DNA of 64,000 nt from contig JACCET010000006.1 in the NCBI GenBank assembly GCA_013416405.1, positions 1 through 64,000 on the forward strand. Direction: 5' to 3'. This document shows positions 18,510 to 29,759 of the stretch, piece after piece. Every line of letters begins with the position of its first letter. Position 1 is the stretch's first letter. This DNA is from Alcaligenaceae bacterium (GTDB taxonomy: Bacteria; Pseudomonadota; Gammaproteobacteria; Burkholderiales; Burkholderiaceae_B). The notes beneath the pieces were generated by a model. The model worked only from the letters and a program-made list of their open reading frames with translations. It was not told the origin of the DNA and searched no databases. Both the position numbers and the translations under genes were made by a program.

Positions 18510-19918
18510 TGCAGGGCGTGCCCCAGTGCACGCATGGCCGCCTCTTGTACGGCTTCTCCCAAAGAGGGATGTGCATGTATCGTGCCAGCCACGTCTTCCA
18601 GCCGCGCCTGCATTTCCAGAGACTGGGAAAATGCCGCACTAAGTTCAGATACACCCCGCCCCACTGCCTGCCAGCCCACGATCAGGTGATTATCCCGCCT
18701 GGCCACGACCCGTACGAAGCCGTCTGTGGAGTCAAGAGTCATGGCACGACCATTGGCGGCAAAGGGAAATACGGCACTGACCACATCCAGCCCCTGCTCG
18801 GCGGCCTCGTCGGGTGACAAGCCGGCCACAACAATTTCCGGGTCGGTAAAACATACGGCGGGAATCGATGCCGGGTTGAATCGGCGGTGCCGGCCGGCTA
18901 TGACTTCGGCCACCATTTCGCCCTGGGCCATGGCGCGATGGGCCAGCATGGGCTCGCCGGTCAGGTCGCCTATGGCCCAGACATTACGCATGGAGGTACG
19001 GCATTGCTCGTCTATGCGCAGCGCGGGGCCATTCATCTCGAGCAGCAAGGATTCCAGACCATAGCCAGACGTGCGGGGACGGCGCCCCACAGCAACCAAG
19101 ACCTGCTCGATCGGCAATATGGTTTCCTGGTTCTGGTCGGCAACAATACGCAGGCCATCGCCGGATTCGGTCAGGCCGCTGACGCGGTGGGACAAATACA
19201 AGACTACGCCCAGCTTCTTCAAGGCCGCCTGAACGGGCTTGACCAGTTCAGCGTCGTAGGCGGGCAGAATGCGATCCTGTGCCTCGATGATGCTGACCTT
19301 GACGCCCAGCTTGGCATAGGCCATGCCCAGCTCCAGCCCTATGTAGCCGGCTCCGATCACGGCCAACTGCTTGGGCAGGCTGGTGGGCGACAAGGCCTGG
19401 GTTGACGAAATGACCGGGCCGCCAAAGGGCATGAAGGGCAATTCGACCGACTCGGAGCCAGTGGCCAGCAGCAAATGCTCGCAGCTGAAACGCTGTGGCT
19501 GGCCGGTTTCGTCAGCCTTGTCCGACGCACCCGAAGGCTGAACCTCTATGGTCTTGCCGTCGATGATTCGCGCCCAACCCTTGACCACTTGCACGCCGTG
19601 CTTCTTGAGCAAGGCGGCCACGCCGCCCGTCAGTTTGGTGACTATGCCGTCTTTCCAGGCTACCGTTTTGGCAATATCGACGCTGGGCGACTGCAGGCTT
19701 AATCCCAAGGGCGAATCGCCCGCATAATGGCCAAGCTTGTGGAACTCTTCGGCCGCGTGAATAAGGGCTTTGGATGGAATGCAACCTATGTTCAAGCAGG
19801 TTCCGCCCACGCCATCGGCCTCGACCAAAGTTGTTTGCACACCCAGTTGGGCGGCACGTATGGCGGCCACATAGCCACCGGGGCCGCCGCCAATAATCAA
19901 TAAAGTTGTTGTTTGCAT
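18503..19918 (-). CDS. Dihydrolipoyl dehydrogenase (E3) of a branched-chain 2-oxoacid dehydrogenase
   Basis: Reoxidises dihydrolipoamide with FAD and NAD+. 471 residues, family length. The N-terminal FAD motif is [10 protein letters not shown], the redox-active pair is C41/C46 in [13 protein letters not shown], the NAD motif is [10 protein letters not shown], and the C-terminal HAHPSLGE carries the catalytic His. It is the last gene of a four-gene operon, 9 bases after the E2 stop, and so presumably serves this complex rather than the pyruvate or 2-oxoglutarate complexes. Confidence 0.95.
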   Translation of the reverse strand: MQTTTLLIIGGGPGGYVAAIRAAQLGVQTTLVEADGVGGTCLNIGCIPSKALIHAAEEFHKLGHYAGDSPLGLSLQSPSVDIAKTVAWKDGIVTKLTGGVAALLKKHGVQVVKGWARIIDGKTIEVQPSGASDKADETGQPQRFSCEHLLLATGSESVELPFMPFGGPVISSTQALSPTSLPKQLAVIGAGYIGLELGMAYAKLGVKVSIIEAQDRILPAYDAELVKPVQAALKKLGVVLYLSHRVSGLTESGDGLRIVADQNQETILPIEQVLVAVGRRPRTSGYGLESLLLEMNGPALRIDEQCRTSMRNVWAIGDLTGEPMLAHRAMAQGEMVAEVIAGRHRRFNPASIPAVCFTDPEIVVAGLSPDEAAEQGLDVVSAVFPFAANGRAMTLDSTDGFVRVVARRDNHLIVGWQAVGRGVSELSAAFSQSLEMQARLEDVAGTIHAHPSLGEAVQEAAMRALGHALHI

Positions 19919-19927
19919 ACCTGCGCC

Positions 19928-21265
19928 CTACTCCACGAACAACATGGCCGGACACTCCAGGTATCCGCGTATTTTCTGAATAAACTCGGCGGCATGCAGG
20001 CCGTCGACCACACGATGGTCAAAAGACGAGGAAAGATTCATCATCTTGCGTGCCACCACTGCGCCACCCAGAATAACGGGGCGCTCAACAACACGGTTGA
20101 CGCCCACGATGGCCACTTCAGGGTGATTGATGACAGGCGTGGAAACCACCCCGCCCAACGCGCCAAGGCTGCTCAGGGTGATGGTGGATCCCGACAGCTC
20201 GTCGCGAGCGGCGCGGCCGGAACGGGCCGCCTCGGCCAGCCTGGCGATTTCGCTTGCGCAGGCCCAAAGGTTCAGCGTTTCAGCATGTCGCAGTACCGGC
20301 ACCATCAGGCCAGCTTCGGTCTGGGCGGCTATGCCCAGATGAACCGCGCCGTAGCGGGTAACGACGCCGGCTTCGTCATCGTAACGGGCGTTGATTTGCG
20401 GAAAATCACGCAAGGCCAACACAATGGCACGGGCCAGCAAAGGCAACAAGGTAAGCTTGCCGCGCTGGCTGCCCCATTGGGCGTTCAGGCGACCCCGCAG
20501 CGCTTCGAGTTCAGTAACGTCGATTTCTTCAACATAGGTGAAATGCGGAATCCTGCGCTTGGATTCCTGCATTTTTTCCGCGATCTTGCGACGCAATCCG
20601 ATGACGGAAACCTGCTGCTCGTCGTCTCGTGACGCATAAGCCGCAACGGTACCGCCGGTTGTTGTCGCCGCCGCCCCGCGCGCCAGATAGGCATCAAGGT
20701 CGTTATGGGTAATCTGGCCACCCACACCGGTTGCCGGCACATACTGCAGTTCCAGGCCGAGATCCCAGGCGCGCTTCCGTACTGCGGGCGAAGCCAAAGG
20801 CTTTTCGCCCTGCGCACGCGCGGCTGCCGGCGCCACCCGGGCAGATACAGCCGCCGGGGCGCCGGCGATACCCGGCTCAGGCACAGCAACACTGCTTTTT
20901 GCAGGCTTAGACGACTCAGACGCAGCCTTGGGCTTGTTATCGTGGGCCGCTTCAGGTGGCGACGCTGCCACATCGGCGCGAGCGGGGCTGGCGTCCTTTG
21001 CACCCGCCGCGACATTACCCGCGCCTTCCACCTGCAAGCGTATGAGATCTGAACCCACCGCCATGACCTCGCCCACTTTACCGCCCAGCGACTCGACCGT
21101 GCCATTGACGGGCGATGGTACTTGCACCGTGGCCTTGTCCGTCATGACATCGGCCAAAACCTGGTCTTCAACAACGGTATCGCCCGGCTGAACATGCCAT
21201 TCAACCAGCTCGACCTCAGCAATGCCTTCGCCGATATCCGGCATTTTTATAAGATGCACACCCAT
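19928..21265 (-). CDS. Dihydrolipoamide acyltransferase (E2) of the branched-chain complex
   Basis: Transfers acyl groups to CoA. 445 residues: one lipoyl domain with the lipoylated K44 (MTDKATVQVPSP), an Ala/Pro-rich linker at ~85-150, a peripheral-subunit-binding domain (ASPAVRKRAWDLGLELQYVP, then VGGQITHNDLDAYLA), and the catalytic domain ending with DHRVVDGLHAAEF. The MTDKA lipoyl motif is characteristic of branched-chain (bkd) enzymes. It follows the E1 beta gene after 2 bases. Confidence 0.93.
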   Translation of the reverse strand: MGVHLIKMPDIGEGIAEVELVEWHVQPGDTVVEDQVLADVMTDKATVQVPSPVNGTVESLGGKVGEVMAVGSDLIRLQVEGAGNVAAGAKDASPARADVAASPPEAAHDNKPKAASESSKPAKSSVAVPEPGIAGAPAAVSARVAPAAARAQGEKPLASPAVRKRAWDLGLELQYVPATGVGGQITHNDLDAYLARGAAATTTGGTVAAYASRDDEQQVSVIGLRRKIAEKMQESKRRIPHFTYVEEIDVTELEALRGRLNAQWGSQRGKLTLLPLLARAIVLALRDFPQINARYDDEAGVVTRYGAVHLGIAAQTEAGLMVPVLRHAETLNLWACASEIARLAEAARSGRAARDELSGSTITLSSLGALGGVVSTPVINHPEVAIVGVNRVVERPVILGGAVVARKMMNLSSSFDHRVVDGLHAAEFIQKIRGYLECPAMLFVE

Positions 21266-21267
21266 GA

Positions 21268-22341
21268 TTATTCTCCCCCCTGGCCGACCGCTGAGGCCGT
21301 ATCTGGATTCATGACGCGCCGATAGGCATCGGCAACCCGTCCGGGACTAGGGAAATACGCCCATTCATGGGCATGCGGATAAGGCGTGTCCCAACCGGCT
21401 ATGCGCTCAATGGGCGCTTCCAGATGATAAAAGCAGTGCTCTTGTATCAGGGCGGTCAGTTCGGCACCAAAGCCGCTGGTTTGCGTGGCTTCGTGCAGAA
21501 TCACGCAGCGCCCGGTTTTCTTGACCGAAGCTTCAATGGTGTCGATATCAAGAGGCCAAAGACTACGCAAATCTATGATTTCAGCGTCTATACCCGATTC
21601 GCGCGCAGCGACCTGGGACACATACACCATGGTGCCGTAAGTAATAACGGTTAGATCGGCACCCGGCCGAACCACCGAAGCGGACTCCAGCGGCACAGTG
21701 TAATAACCCTCGGGCACCTTGCCCATGGGATGCTTGGACCAGGGCACCACAGGTTGATCGTGATGACCGTCGAAAGGCCCGTTGTACAAGCGCTTGGGCT
21801 CTAGAAAAATGACAGGATCATCGCTTTCTATGGCAGCAATCAGCAGGCCCTTGGCGTCGTAGGGATTGGACGGCATGACGGTACGCAGCCCACTGACGTG
21901 GGTAAACATGGCTTCCGGGCTCTGACTATGAGTTTGCCCGCCGTAGATACCGCCACCGCAAGGCATGCGTATGGTCAGGGGCGCAATGAATTCACCGGCG
22001 GAGCGATAGCGCAGCCGCGCGGCCTCGGACACGATCTGGTCGGTAGCCGGATAAAAGTAATCGGCGAACTGTATCTCTACTACAGGACGCAGGCCATAAG
22101 CGCCCATGCCCACTGCGGCACCCACGATGCCGCCCTCGGAAATGGGTGCATCGAAAACGCGGTTGCGTCCGTGCTTGGCCTGCAGGCCTTCGGTACAGCG
22201 GAATACACCGCCGAAATAGCCGACGTCTTGTCCGAAAATCACGACATTCTCGTCGCGCTCCAGCATGACATCCATGGCCGAACGCAGGGCCTGGATCATG
22301 GTCATGGGGACTGTTGTGTTGTGTTTGTTGTCTTTTTCCAT
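21268..22341 (-). CDS. 2-oxoisovalerate dehydrogenase E1 beta subunit
   Basis: Part of the thiamine-diphosphate-dependent decarboxylase of branched-chain amino acid breakdown. From the ATG at 22341 the protein has 357 residues: MTMIQALRSAMDVML, VVIFGQDVGYFGGVFRCTEG, APISEGGIVGAAVGMG, and GGGIYGGQTHSQSPEAMFTH, all standard E1 beta elements. The start is 2 bases after the E1 alpha stop. A 14-codon open stretch further upstream lies inside the E1 alpha gene and is not used. Confidence 0.93.
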   Translation of the reverse strand: MEKDNKHNTTVPMTMIQALRSAMDVMLERDENVVIFGQDVGYFGGVFRCTEGLQAKHGRNRVFDAPISEGGIVGAAVGMGAYGLRPVVEIQFADYFYPATDQIVSEAARLRYRSAGEFIAPLTIRMPCGGGIYGGQTHSQSPEAMFTHVSGLRTVMPSNPYDAKGLLIAAIESDDPVIFLEPKRLYNGPFDGHHDQPVVPWSKHPMGKVPEGYYTVPLESASVVRPGADLTVITYGTMVYVSQVAARESGIDAEIIDLRSLWPLDIDTIEASVKKTGRCVILHEATQTSGFGAELTALIQEHCFYHLEAPIERIAGWDTPYPHAHEWAYFPSPGRVADAYRRVMNPDTASAVGQGGE

Positions 22342-22343
22342 GA

Positions 22344-23639
<1,296 letters not shown>

Positions 23640-23694
23640 TTAAAGCATCTTCGCCGATTCGCGCTATTTTCGCAAGTTCCAGGTCAGTTCCAGG

Positions 23695-24354
23695 TCAGGG
23701 CTCGTCGCCGTGCAACCCATGCTCGACGGCATAAACCGCCACCTGCACCCGGCTGGAAAGATTCAATTTCTTCAGAATGTTCTGCACGTGTATTTTGACT
23801 GTACTTTCGGCCACATCCAGATTGCGGGCAATGAGCTTGTTACTTTCTCCCCGGGCAAGGCATTGCATGATTTCACGCTCGCGCGTCGTCAGCCGTGCAC
23901 GTTCCAGCTCGGGGGATGTATCCCCGGTTGCATGTGAACGAAACTGCGCCACCAGCTTGGCCGTCATGCTGTCGGAAATGGTGGGTTCTCCGGCGGCAAC
24001 CCGGCGTATCGCCGCCGTCAGGGCATCGGCCTCTATATTCTTGAGCAAGTAGCCGCTTGCACCATCGCGCAACGCCCGGCCCAGCTCTTCGGCCTCTTCC
24101 GACACAGTAAGTATCAGGACCGCGCACGCGGGCAAGTCTTGTACCAGCAACTGCAAGGTATCCAGGCCCGACAGGCCAGGCATGTTCAAGTCCAGCAATA
24201 TGACATCGGGCGTCAGGGCCTTGGCTCGCTTGATGCCCTCGAGCCCGTCGGAAGCCTCGCCGACTATGTCGAAATCTGGCTGGCGTTGCAGCAACAGGCG
24301 TACGCCCGAGCGGAACAGACTATGATCATCGATAAGAAGGATGCGAATGCTCAT
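23695..24354 (-). CDS. narL: NarL-family response regulator
   Basis: 219 residues. The receiver domain has the acidic pair at D9/D10 and phospho-acceptor D55 (DVILLDLNMPG), with a Thr/Ser switch (LILTVSEE) and K in YLLKNIEADAL. The C-terminal LuxR-type helix-turn-helix (LTTREREIMQCLARGESNKL, then IARNLDVAESTVKIHVQNIL) is the NarL type. It follows the NarX-like kinase by 31 bases and the nitrate reductase operon, so it most likely activates nar promoters when nitrate is present. Confidence 0.9.
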   Translation of the reverse strand: MSIRILLIDDHSLFRSGVRLLLQRQPDFDIVGEASDGLEGIKRAKALTPDVILLDLNMPGLSGLDTLQLLVQDLPACAVLILTVSEEAEELGRALRDGASGYLLKNIEADALTAAIRRVAAGEPTISDSMTAKLVAQFRSHATGDTSPELERARLTTREREIMQCLARGESNKLIARNLDVAESTVKIHVQNILKKLNLSSRVQVAVYAVEHGLHGDEP

Positions 24355-24385
24355 GGTGGCTCATGGGATCAGGAAAATAGTCATC

Positions 24386-25969
24386 TCAGGCAGCCTGCCT
24401 TGCATCGGCACGCAATAAAAGCATGATGGACGCGCCTGCGCCAGGACTGGAGTGCAATTCAAGCACGGCCTTCATGCGCTTGGCGCGCTCTTGCATGATA
24501 CGGCGCCCGAAGTGCTCGTCGGCTCGCTCATCGACTTCCTTGGGGTCGTAACCGACCCCGTTGTCTGACACCGACAATTCAAAATCATGCCGGTTCTGGA
24601 TTTTTATTTCCACCTTGGTGGCCTGGGCGTGCTTGCGTACATTCGACAAGGCCTCTTGTAGTATGAAAATAACCTGCAACTGCTGCTCAGGTGGCAAAGG
24701 CGGCCCGGCCAAGTCATCGGCGTTCAGCACCACTTCAATACCGCTCTGACGCCTGAAGCGTACAACCGTAGCCTCAACAGCCGTAAGCAAATCCCCCTGC
24801 TCCAGGCGGCTGCGAAAATTACCCAGCAATTCGCGCACATCCTGGTAGCTTTCATCGACCCCGGCACGCAGCAAAGGCACTATGCCATTGACCTCGGACA
24901 GGTCGCCGCGCGTTGCCGCCTGATCGAGCAGCTGCAGCTGCAGATTAAGAAAATTCAGGCCCTGGGCTATGCTGTCATGCAGGCCCTGTGCCATCAGGCT
25001 GCGTTCATGCACCATGGCCAGTTGCCGAGCCACAGCGCTTAGGCGGCGGTTCTCAAGGGCAATGCCCAGATGTTGGCCCAGCGTTTCCAGCAAATGCCGC
25101 TCTGCAGGGCTGAGTGCAAGGGTGCGCCCGAAATGCAATGAGAACGAACCCAGCACTTCTTTTTGCGCCTGTATGCGAAAAACCGCAAGGCTGCGGAATC
25201 CTTCCTTGGCACACTGGAAATCAATGGGTGTTGCAACCTTGTGTATGTCTTCGATAAACAGTATTCCGCTGCGCGTGGCTGTTCCGCAATAACAGCCATC
25301 GACCTTCATGCAATGCTCTGAGCGGTCATGAGCCTCGGACAGGCCTCGCGAAACCACCATGGTGAGGTGCTCGCTCTTGGGGTCAAGCGTGCGTATGGTT
25401 CCGCCACCCGCCTGAAACTGCTGGATCACCCGATCAAGAAACCCCGCGCACATATCTTCGATTTCGTTGGGCTGATTCAGAAATGCGGTGATATCGTAAA
25501 GCGCACCCAGCTCTTGATTTTGTTCGTTAAGCTGCGCCGTTTTCTCGTCGACCCGCGCTTCCAGATCGCCATACAGACCCTCAAGTTCATCGGCCATGCG
25601 ATTGAAACCACTGGCCAGCGCACCGAACTCATCCTGGGTTTCAACGGGCAGCCTCACGCCGAACTGGCGCGCGGCCACGCTGCGCAGGCCGTCGCCCAGC
25701 CTGAGGATGGGAAAGATGATCCACAAGTACAGCAAATAGATCATGGTGAGCGTGCCCAGACAGGCAATCACCACAAGTATGCCCTGCGTCAGGCGCAACT
25801 GCGATATCTTGCTGGCGCTATCGGCGCCTTCAATCTGCCAGGACAGCCAAAGTGTCCAGGCGATCATGGACAATACGACGACCAGCGCCACCACCGAGCT
25901 GGCGATGATGCGAGTGGAGAGCCGGTCGCGTAGCGCAGGCTGATTGGAAAGCGCAGTCATATCGTTCAT
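24386..25969 (-). CDS. narX: NarX-like sensor histidine kinase without a periplasmic sensor domain
   Basis: 527 residues. TM1 spans ~21-44 and TM2 ~63-90, with only about 18 residues between them. HAMP (~88-140) and a signalling helix follow, then a GAF-like central module with a cysteine group (C220, C226, C228, C253; SEHCMKVDGCYCGTATR), then a HisKA_3 domain with H331 (QGLHDSIAQGLNF) and a HATPase domain (NDNGVGYDP-like: VSDNGVGYDPKE). E. coli NarX has a ~115-residue nitrate-binding periplasmic domain, absent here. Context (nar operon, NarL partner) makes it the nitrate-system kinase, but its signal may be cytoplasmic. Confidence 0.85.
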   Translation of the reverse strand: MNDMTALSNQPALRDRLSTRIIASSVVALVVVLSMIAWTLWLSWQIEGADSASKISQLRLTQGILVVIACLGTLTMIYLLYLWIIFPILRLGDGLRSVAARQFGVRLPVETQDEFGALASGFNRMADELEGLYGDLEARVDEKTAQLNEQNQELGALYDITAFLNQPNEIEDMCAGFLDRVIQQFQAGGGTIRTLDPKSEHLTMVVSRGLSEAHDRSEHCMKVDGCYCGTATRSGILFIEDIHKVATPIDFQCAKEGFRSLAVFRIQAQKEVLGSFSLHFGRTLALSPAERHLLETLGQHLGIALENRRLSAVARQLAMVHERSLMAQGLHDSIAQGLNFLNLQLQLLDQAATRGDLSEVNGIVPLLRAGVDESYQDVRELLGNFRSRLEQGDLLTAVEATVVRFRRQSGIEVVLNADDLAGPPLPPEQQLQVIFILQEALSNVRKHAQATKVEIKIQNRHDFELSVSDNGVGYDPKEVDERADEHFGRRIMQERAKRMKAVLELHSSPGAGASIMLLLRADARQAA

Positions 25970-26049
25970 TTCATAGTCATTAGATCACCCGCGCCCGCAC
26001 CGGCGACTCTATATGTTTGAAATTATTGATAAAACGCAAGCTTTATGGC

Positions 26050-26796
26050 TCATTGCATCAGAAGGCTGTCGGCGCCTTCCAGTTCGATGCCTTCGATCTG
26101 GGCCCGTCCTACCAGCAGCTTGAGGTATTGCTTCCAGGCCGTATCGCGACTGGTGGCGGCCAGTGCCAGTGCAATACCGCCTGCCACGGTATCGTAGGGC
26201 TGCAGCTTGCCCTCGACACGACGGTTCACCCTGACGATATGCAGGCCATAACGGGTTTCCAGCAAACGTGGCAGCAATTGCTTTTCTTGCAAGGCGAATA
26301 CCACGCGCTCGAACTCGGGCACGGTATCGCCACGTGTCAGCTGGCCCAGGCTGCCCCCTACCGCTCCGGATGGACAGTTGGACAGCGCCCGAGCCTTTTC
26401 GCCAAACAAGGCCGGTTCGGCAATAAGCAGATTCAAGGTATCTTGCGCCAGGGCGCGCAGCGCAACCAGGTCGACCAACGGGGTTACCTGGAACAGAATA
26501 TGATCCACTTCCAGCAACTGCCCTACCGTGTACCGATCTGTATGCTGCTCATAATAACGACGGCAGGTAGGTTCATCAGGTACGGGCGCCCGGGTTTCCT
26601 GCTCAAGTAAGGCATCTATCGTTGCCTCGTCGTTGTCGCCGCTTATGCCCAGCCTGGCCGCTTCGTCGAGCAACACACGACGCAACACCAGGGCGGTCAT
26701 CGCACTTTGCATGGGATGATCCGCTTCGGCATGCAGCGGCAGCTCTTGTTCCATCTGAGCATCTGTCAGCTCAACACCATTCACTTTTACAGTCAT
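26050..26796 (-). CDS. Parvulin-type peptidyl-prolyl isomerase of the nar operon
   Basis: 248 residues, NifM/PpiC-like: an N-terminal SurA-like helical part (MTVKVNGVELTDAQMEQELP), then a rotamase domain (VDHILFQVTP ... GGSLGQLTRGDTVPEFERVV ... LETRYGLHIVRVNRRVEGK). There is no clear signal peptide, so it is probably cytoplasmic. A PPIase gene after narI is common in beta- and gamma-proteobacterial nar operons and is thought to help fold the reductase. It begins 33 bases after narI. Confidence 0.85.
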   Translation of the reverse strand: MTVKVNGVELTDAQMEQELPLHAEADHPMQSAMTALVLRRVLLDEAARLGISGDNDEATIDALLEQETRAPVPDEPTCRRYYEQHTDRYTVGQLLEVDHILFQVTPLVDLVALRALAQDTLNLLIAEPALFGEKARALSNCPSGAVGGSLGQLTRGDTVPEFERVVFALQEKQLLPRLLETRYGLHIVRVNRRVEGKLQPYDTVAGGIALALAATSRDTAWKQYLKLLVGRAQIEGIELEGADSLLMQ

Positions 26797-26829
26797 ACTG
26801 AACTCCGCAACAATACGGGTGGGAAATAA

Positions 26830-27513
26830 CTAGCGCGGACGCACGAGCTGCCAGGCGCGCCCCAGGTAACCCACCGAAGCAAAGCCGCTCCAGACGTGCA
26901 CCAGACGCGTGAAGGGAAAGATCACAAACAGCGTCATGCCCATGAATAAATGCGCCTTGAACAAGACCGGCGCATCAGCCAAATAAGTAGCAGCATCGCC
27001 ACGGAAGGTAAAGATATGCTGGGCCCAGTGCATGAGCTGCACCATCATGTCGCCATCCAGATGGCTGGCAGACACGGCAATGGTGGACAAGCCCAGCAGC
27101 AACGTCAGCAGTATCCAGACCAGCAGGACTTTGTCTCCTTTGCTGGTAACGGCGGCAATGCGCGGATCGGTCAGGCGACGATGCAGCAGGATCAGCAGGC
27201 CAACCAGGCACATGATGCCCATAACGCCCCCCGCGACCATCGCAACGACCTGTTTCACGCTGTGTGTAACGCCCAGCGTGTCCCAGACGATCACCGGTGT
27301 CAGCAGGCCAACCAGATGTCCGAAAAACAAGCCTATGATGCCGATATGGAAAAGAATGCTGCCCAGGCGCAGGTTGCCGCGATACAGCAACTGCGAGCTA
27401 TCGCTTTTCCAGGTGTATTGCTCGCGCTCGAATCGCAGCAAACTGCCCAGCAGGAATATGGACAGAGCTATGTAGGGATAAATGCCAAAAATGAATTGGT
27501 CAAACGTGTTCAT
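26830..27513 (-). CDS. narI: Respiratory nitrate reductase gamma subunit (cytochrome b)
   Basis: 227 residues, five membrane segments. It takes electrons from quinol on the periplasmic side and passes them through two b hemes to NarH. His heme-ligand candidates lie in LFHIGIIGLFFGHLVG and FKAHLFMGMTLFVIFPFTRL followed by VHVW. The start MNTFDQFIFGIYPYI is typical. It follows narJ by 18 bases. Confidence 0.96.
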   Translation of the reverse strand: MNTFDQFIFGIYPYIALSIFLLGSLLRFEREQYTWKSDSSQLLYRGNLRLGSILFHIGIIGLFFGHLVGLLTPVIVWDTLGVTHSVKQVVAMVAGGVMGIMCLVGLLILLHRRLTDPRIAAVTSKGDKVLLVWILLTLLLGLSTIAVSASHLDGDMMVQLMHWAQHIFTFRGDAATYLADAPVLFKAHLFMGMTLFVIFPFTRLVHVWSGFASVGYLGRAWQLVRPR

Positions 27514-27531
27514 GGTGCTTATCCTTGATAA

Positions 27532-28173
27532 TCAGCCGGCCGCGGCGCGGGGGTGGAATCTAAGAGTGTGTTCGCCCCCGATCGATGGGCGCAGCAAGGG
27601 CTCGACGCCGTCGGCACCCACACCGAAGGTTTCCATGGCCTCGTCCATGTCGCGCACCGGCGGCTCGGCCTGGGCTCTGGGCTCGACTTGGGTCAGGCTG
27701 CGCAACACTGTGAACACGACGGCGTACGGGCTATCATTGCGACCCAGCCGGTCGCCTATTGCCGCCAGCACATGAATGGCTTCGCCCAGCAAAAGCTCGG
27801 CAGCAGCCGGTTCGAGCAGACTCAGGTATTCCAGGAATAGCGGCACATGATCGGGCAGTTCGGCAGCGGCGGGCTCAAAGCCGTTGCTGCGATATTCTTG
27901 CAGCAGATCGACCATGGCCTGCCCGCGATCACGGCTTTCGCCATGCACATGTTCGAACAGATGCAAGGAGTGAGCGGGACTGCGATCGAAGGTCGCCACA
28001 TAATTTTCCTGGACGGCGATAAGGTCGCCGGCGCCCAGAAATTCCGTTAACGGCTTGAGCTGCTGGGCCGCCTGAGGCCAGGCTGATAGTGCCTGCTCAA
28101 TTTCAGGCAAGGCATCAAGCATGTCTTGCTGTGGATAATCGAGCACTGCGGAAAGTATCCGGTAAAGACGCAT
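27532..28173 (-). CDS. narJ: Nitrate reductase assembly chaperone (delta subunit)
   Basis: 213 residues from the ATG at 28173 (MRLYRILSAVLDYPQ), which has an AGGAG ribosome binding site. It is a TorD-family chaperone that binds the NarG N-terminus and assists cofactor insertion before membrane attachment. FDRSPAHSLHLFEHVHGESR and DHVPLFLEYLS are family hallmarks. Upstream in-frame codons overlap narH and are not used. The narH stop lies 14 bases upstream. Confidence 0.95.
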   Translation of the reverse strand: MRLYRILSAVLDYPQQDMLDALPEIEQALSAWPQAAQQLKPLTEFLGAGDLIAVQENYVATFDRSPAHSLHLFEHVHGESRDRGQAMVDLLQEYRSNGFEPAAAELPDHVPLFLEYLSLLEPAAAELLLGEAIHVLAAIGDRLGRNDSPYAVVFTVLRSLTQVEPRAQAEPPVRDMDEAMETFGVGADGVEPLLRPSIGGEHTLRFHPRAAAG

Positions 28174-28187
28174 GATGGGCTCCTGGT

Positions 28188-29759
28188 TCACCTGGCGACC
28201 ACAGTCGGCTTTTTGCGCGACTTGGGCATTTCTGTAAAAATTTTGCTGCCTTGCGGCTTGCGGCCAAACAGGCCGGGCTCGGACACGCCGTCGGAACAGC
28301 CGTTGCCGAAAGTGAAGCCGCAACTGCCCTTCTCGTTGAAGCTGTCTTCAACCATTTCCTTGTGGCTGGACGGGATCACGAAACGGTCTTCGTAGTTGGC
28401 TATGGCCATGATCTGATACATGTCTTCGACCGTTGCGGCGTCAAGCCCCACGGCATCCAGCACGGCGGTGTCGGTTACGCCATGCACGGTTTCAGAACGC
28501 TTGTAGGCACGCATGGCCAGCATGCGCTTAAGTGCATGCACTACGGGTTCCTCTTTGCCGGCGGTCAGCAGGTTGGCCAGGTAGCGCACGGGTATGCGCA
28601 GGCTTTCCACATCGGGTATCACGCCGTTAACACCAAACGTGGTGTGAGGCATGCGGCCGGCTTCAGCTGCCGACTGTATGGGCGATAGCGGCGGGATATA
28701 CCAAACCATGGGCAGTGTGCGGTATTCGGGATGCAACGGGAAGGCTACCTTCCATTCGCACGCCATTTTGTACACGGGTGAACTGCGCGCCGCCACCAGC
28801 CAGCTTTCGGGTATGCCCTGCTTGCGGGCCTCGGCGATGACTTCGGGAGAATGCGGATCAAGAAAAACGCCAAGCTGCGCTTCGTACAGGTCTTGTTCGT
28901 CCGGGGTGGCTGCCGCGCGCTCGATCTGATCGGCGTCGTACAGCATCACGCCCAGGTAGCGGATGCGCCCAACACAGGTTTCAGAGCAGACCGTGGGTTG
29001 CCCGGCCTCGATGCGCGGATAACAGAAGGTGCACTTTTCGGCCTTGCCGCTTTCCCAGTTGTAATAAACTTTTTTATAGGGACAGCCCGAGATACACATG
29101 CGCCAACCCCGGCATTTGTCCTGGTCGACCAGAACGATGCCGTCGTCTTCGCGCTTGTAAATAGAGCCCGACGGGCAACTGGCCACACAGGTGGGATTCA
29201 GGCAGTGTTCGCACAGCCTGGGCAGGTACATCATGAAGGTATTCTCGAACGTGGAATACATTTCCTTTTGCACACCCTCGAACAAGGCATCTTTGCTGCG
29301 CTCGCTGAATTCTCCGCCCAGATCATCTTCCCAGTTCGGCCCCCAGGTAATCTTTTCCATCTTCTTGCCGGTAAGCACAGAGATGGGGCGCGCCGTGGGC
29401 GGCGTCTGGCTAAGCGGTGCGTTTTGCAGATGCTCGTAATCGTAGGTGAACGGCTCGTAGTAATCGTCGACCTGGGGCAGATTGGGATTAGCAAACAGGT
29501 TGGCCAATATGCGCAGTTTGCCACCCTGGCGTGGTTGCAGCTTGCCTTGCGCGGTGCGCGTCCAGCCACCCTTCCACTTGTCCTGGTTCTCCCATTCCTT
29601 GGGATAGCCTACGCCGGGCTTGGTCTCGACGTTGTTGAACCAGGCGTATTCAACGCCATCGCGGCTGGTCCAGACGTTCTTGCACGTGACCGAGCAGGTA
29701 TGGCAGCCTATGCATTTATCCAGGTTCAGCACCATACCGATTTGTGCACGAATCTTCAT
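28188..29759 (-). CDS. narH: Respiratory nitrate reductase beta subunit (Fe-S)
   Basis: 523 residues. Four ferredoxin-like cysteine clusters are present: CIGCHTCSVTCKNVW; CEHCLNPTCVASCPSG; CRGWRMCISGCPYKK, with the Trp in place of Cys that gives the [3Fe-4S] centre; and CTFCYPRIEAGQPTVCSETC. It carries electrons from NarI to NarG. Its ATG overlaps the narG stop by 4 bases (ATGA). Confidence 0.97.
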   Translation of the reverse strand: MKIRAQIGMVLNLDKCIGCHTCSVTCKNVWTSRDGVEYAWFNNVETKPGVGYPKEWENQDKWKGGWTRTAQGKLQPRQGGKLRILANLFANPNLPQVDDYYEPFTYDYEHLQNAPLSQTPPTARPISVLTGKKMEKITWGPNWEDDLGGEFSERSKDALFEGVQKEMYSTFENTFMMYLPRLCEHCLNPTCVASCPSGSIYKREDDGIVLVDQDKCRGWRMCISGCPYKKVYYNWESGKAEKCTFCYPRIEAGQPTVCSETCVGRIRYLGVMLYDADQIERAAATPDEQDLYEAQLGVFLDPHSPEVIAEARKQGIPESWLVAARSSPVYKMACEWKVAFPLHPEYRTLPMVWYIPPLSPIQSAAEAGRMPHTTFGVNGVIPDVESLRIPVRYLANLLTAGKEEPVVHALKRMLAMRAYKRSETVHGVTDTAVLDAVGLDAATVEDMYQIMAIANYEDRFVIPSSHKEMVEDSFNEKGSCGFTFGNGCSDGVSEPGLFGRKPQGSKIFTEMPKSRKKPTVVAR

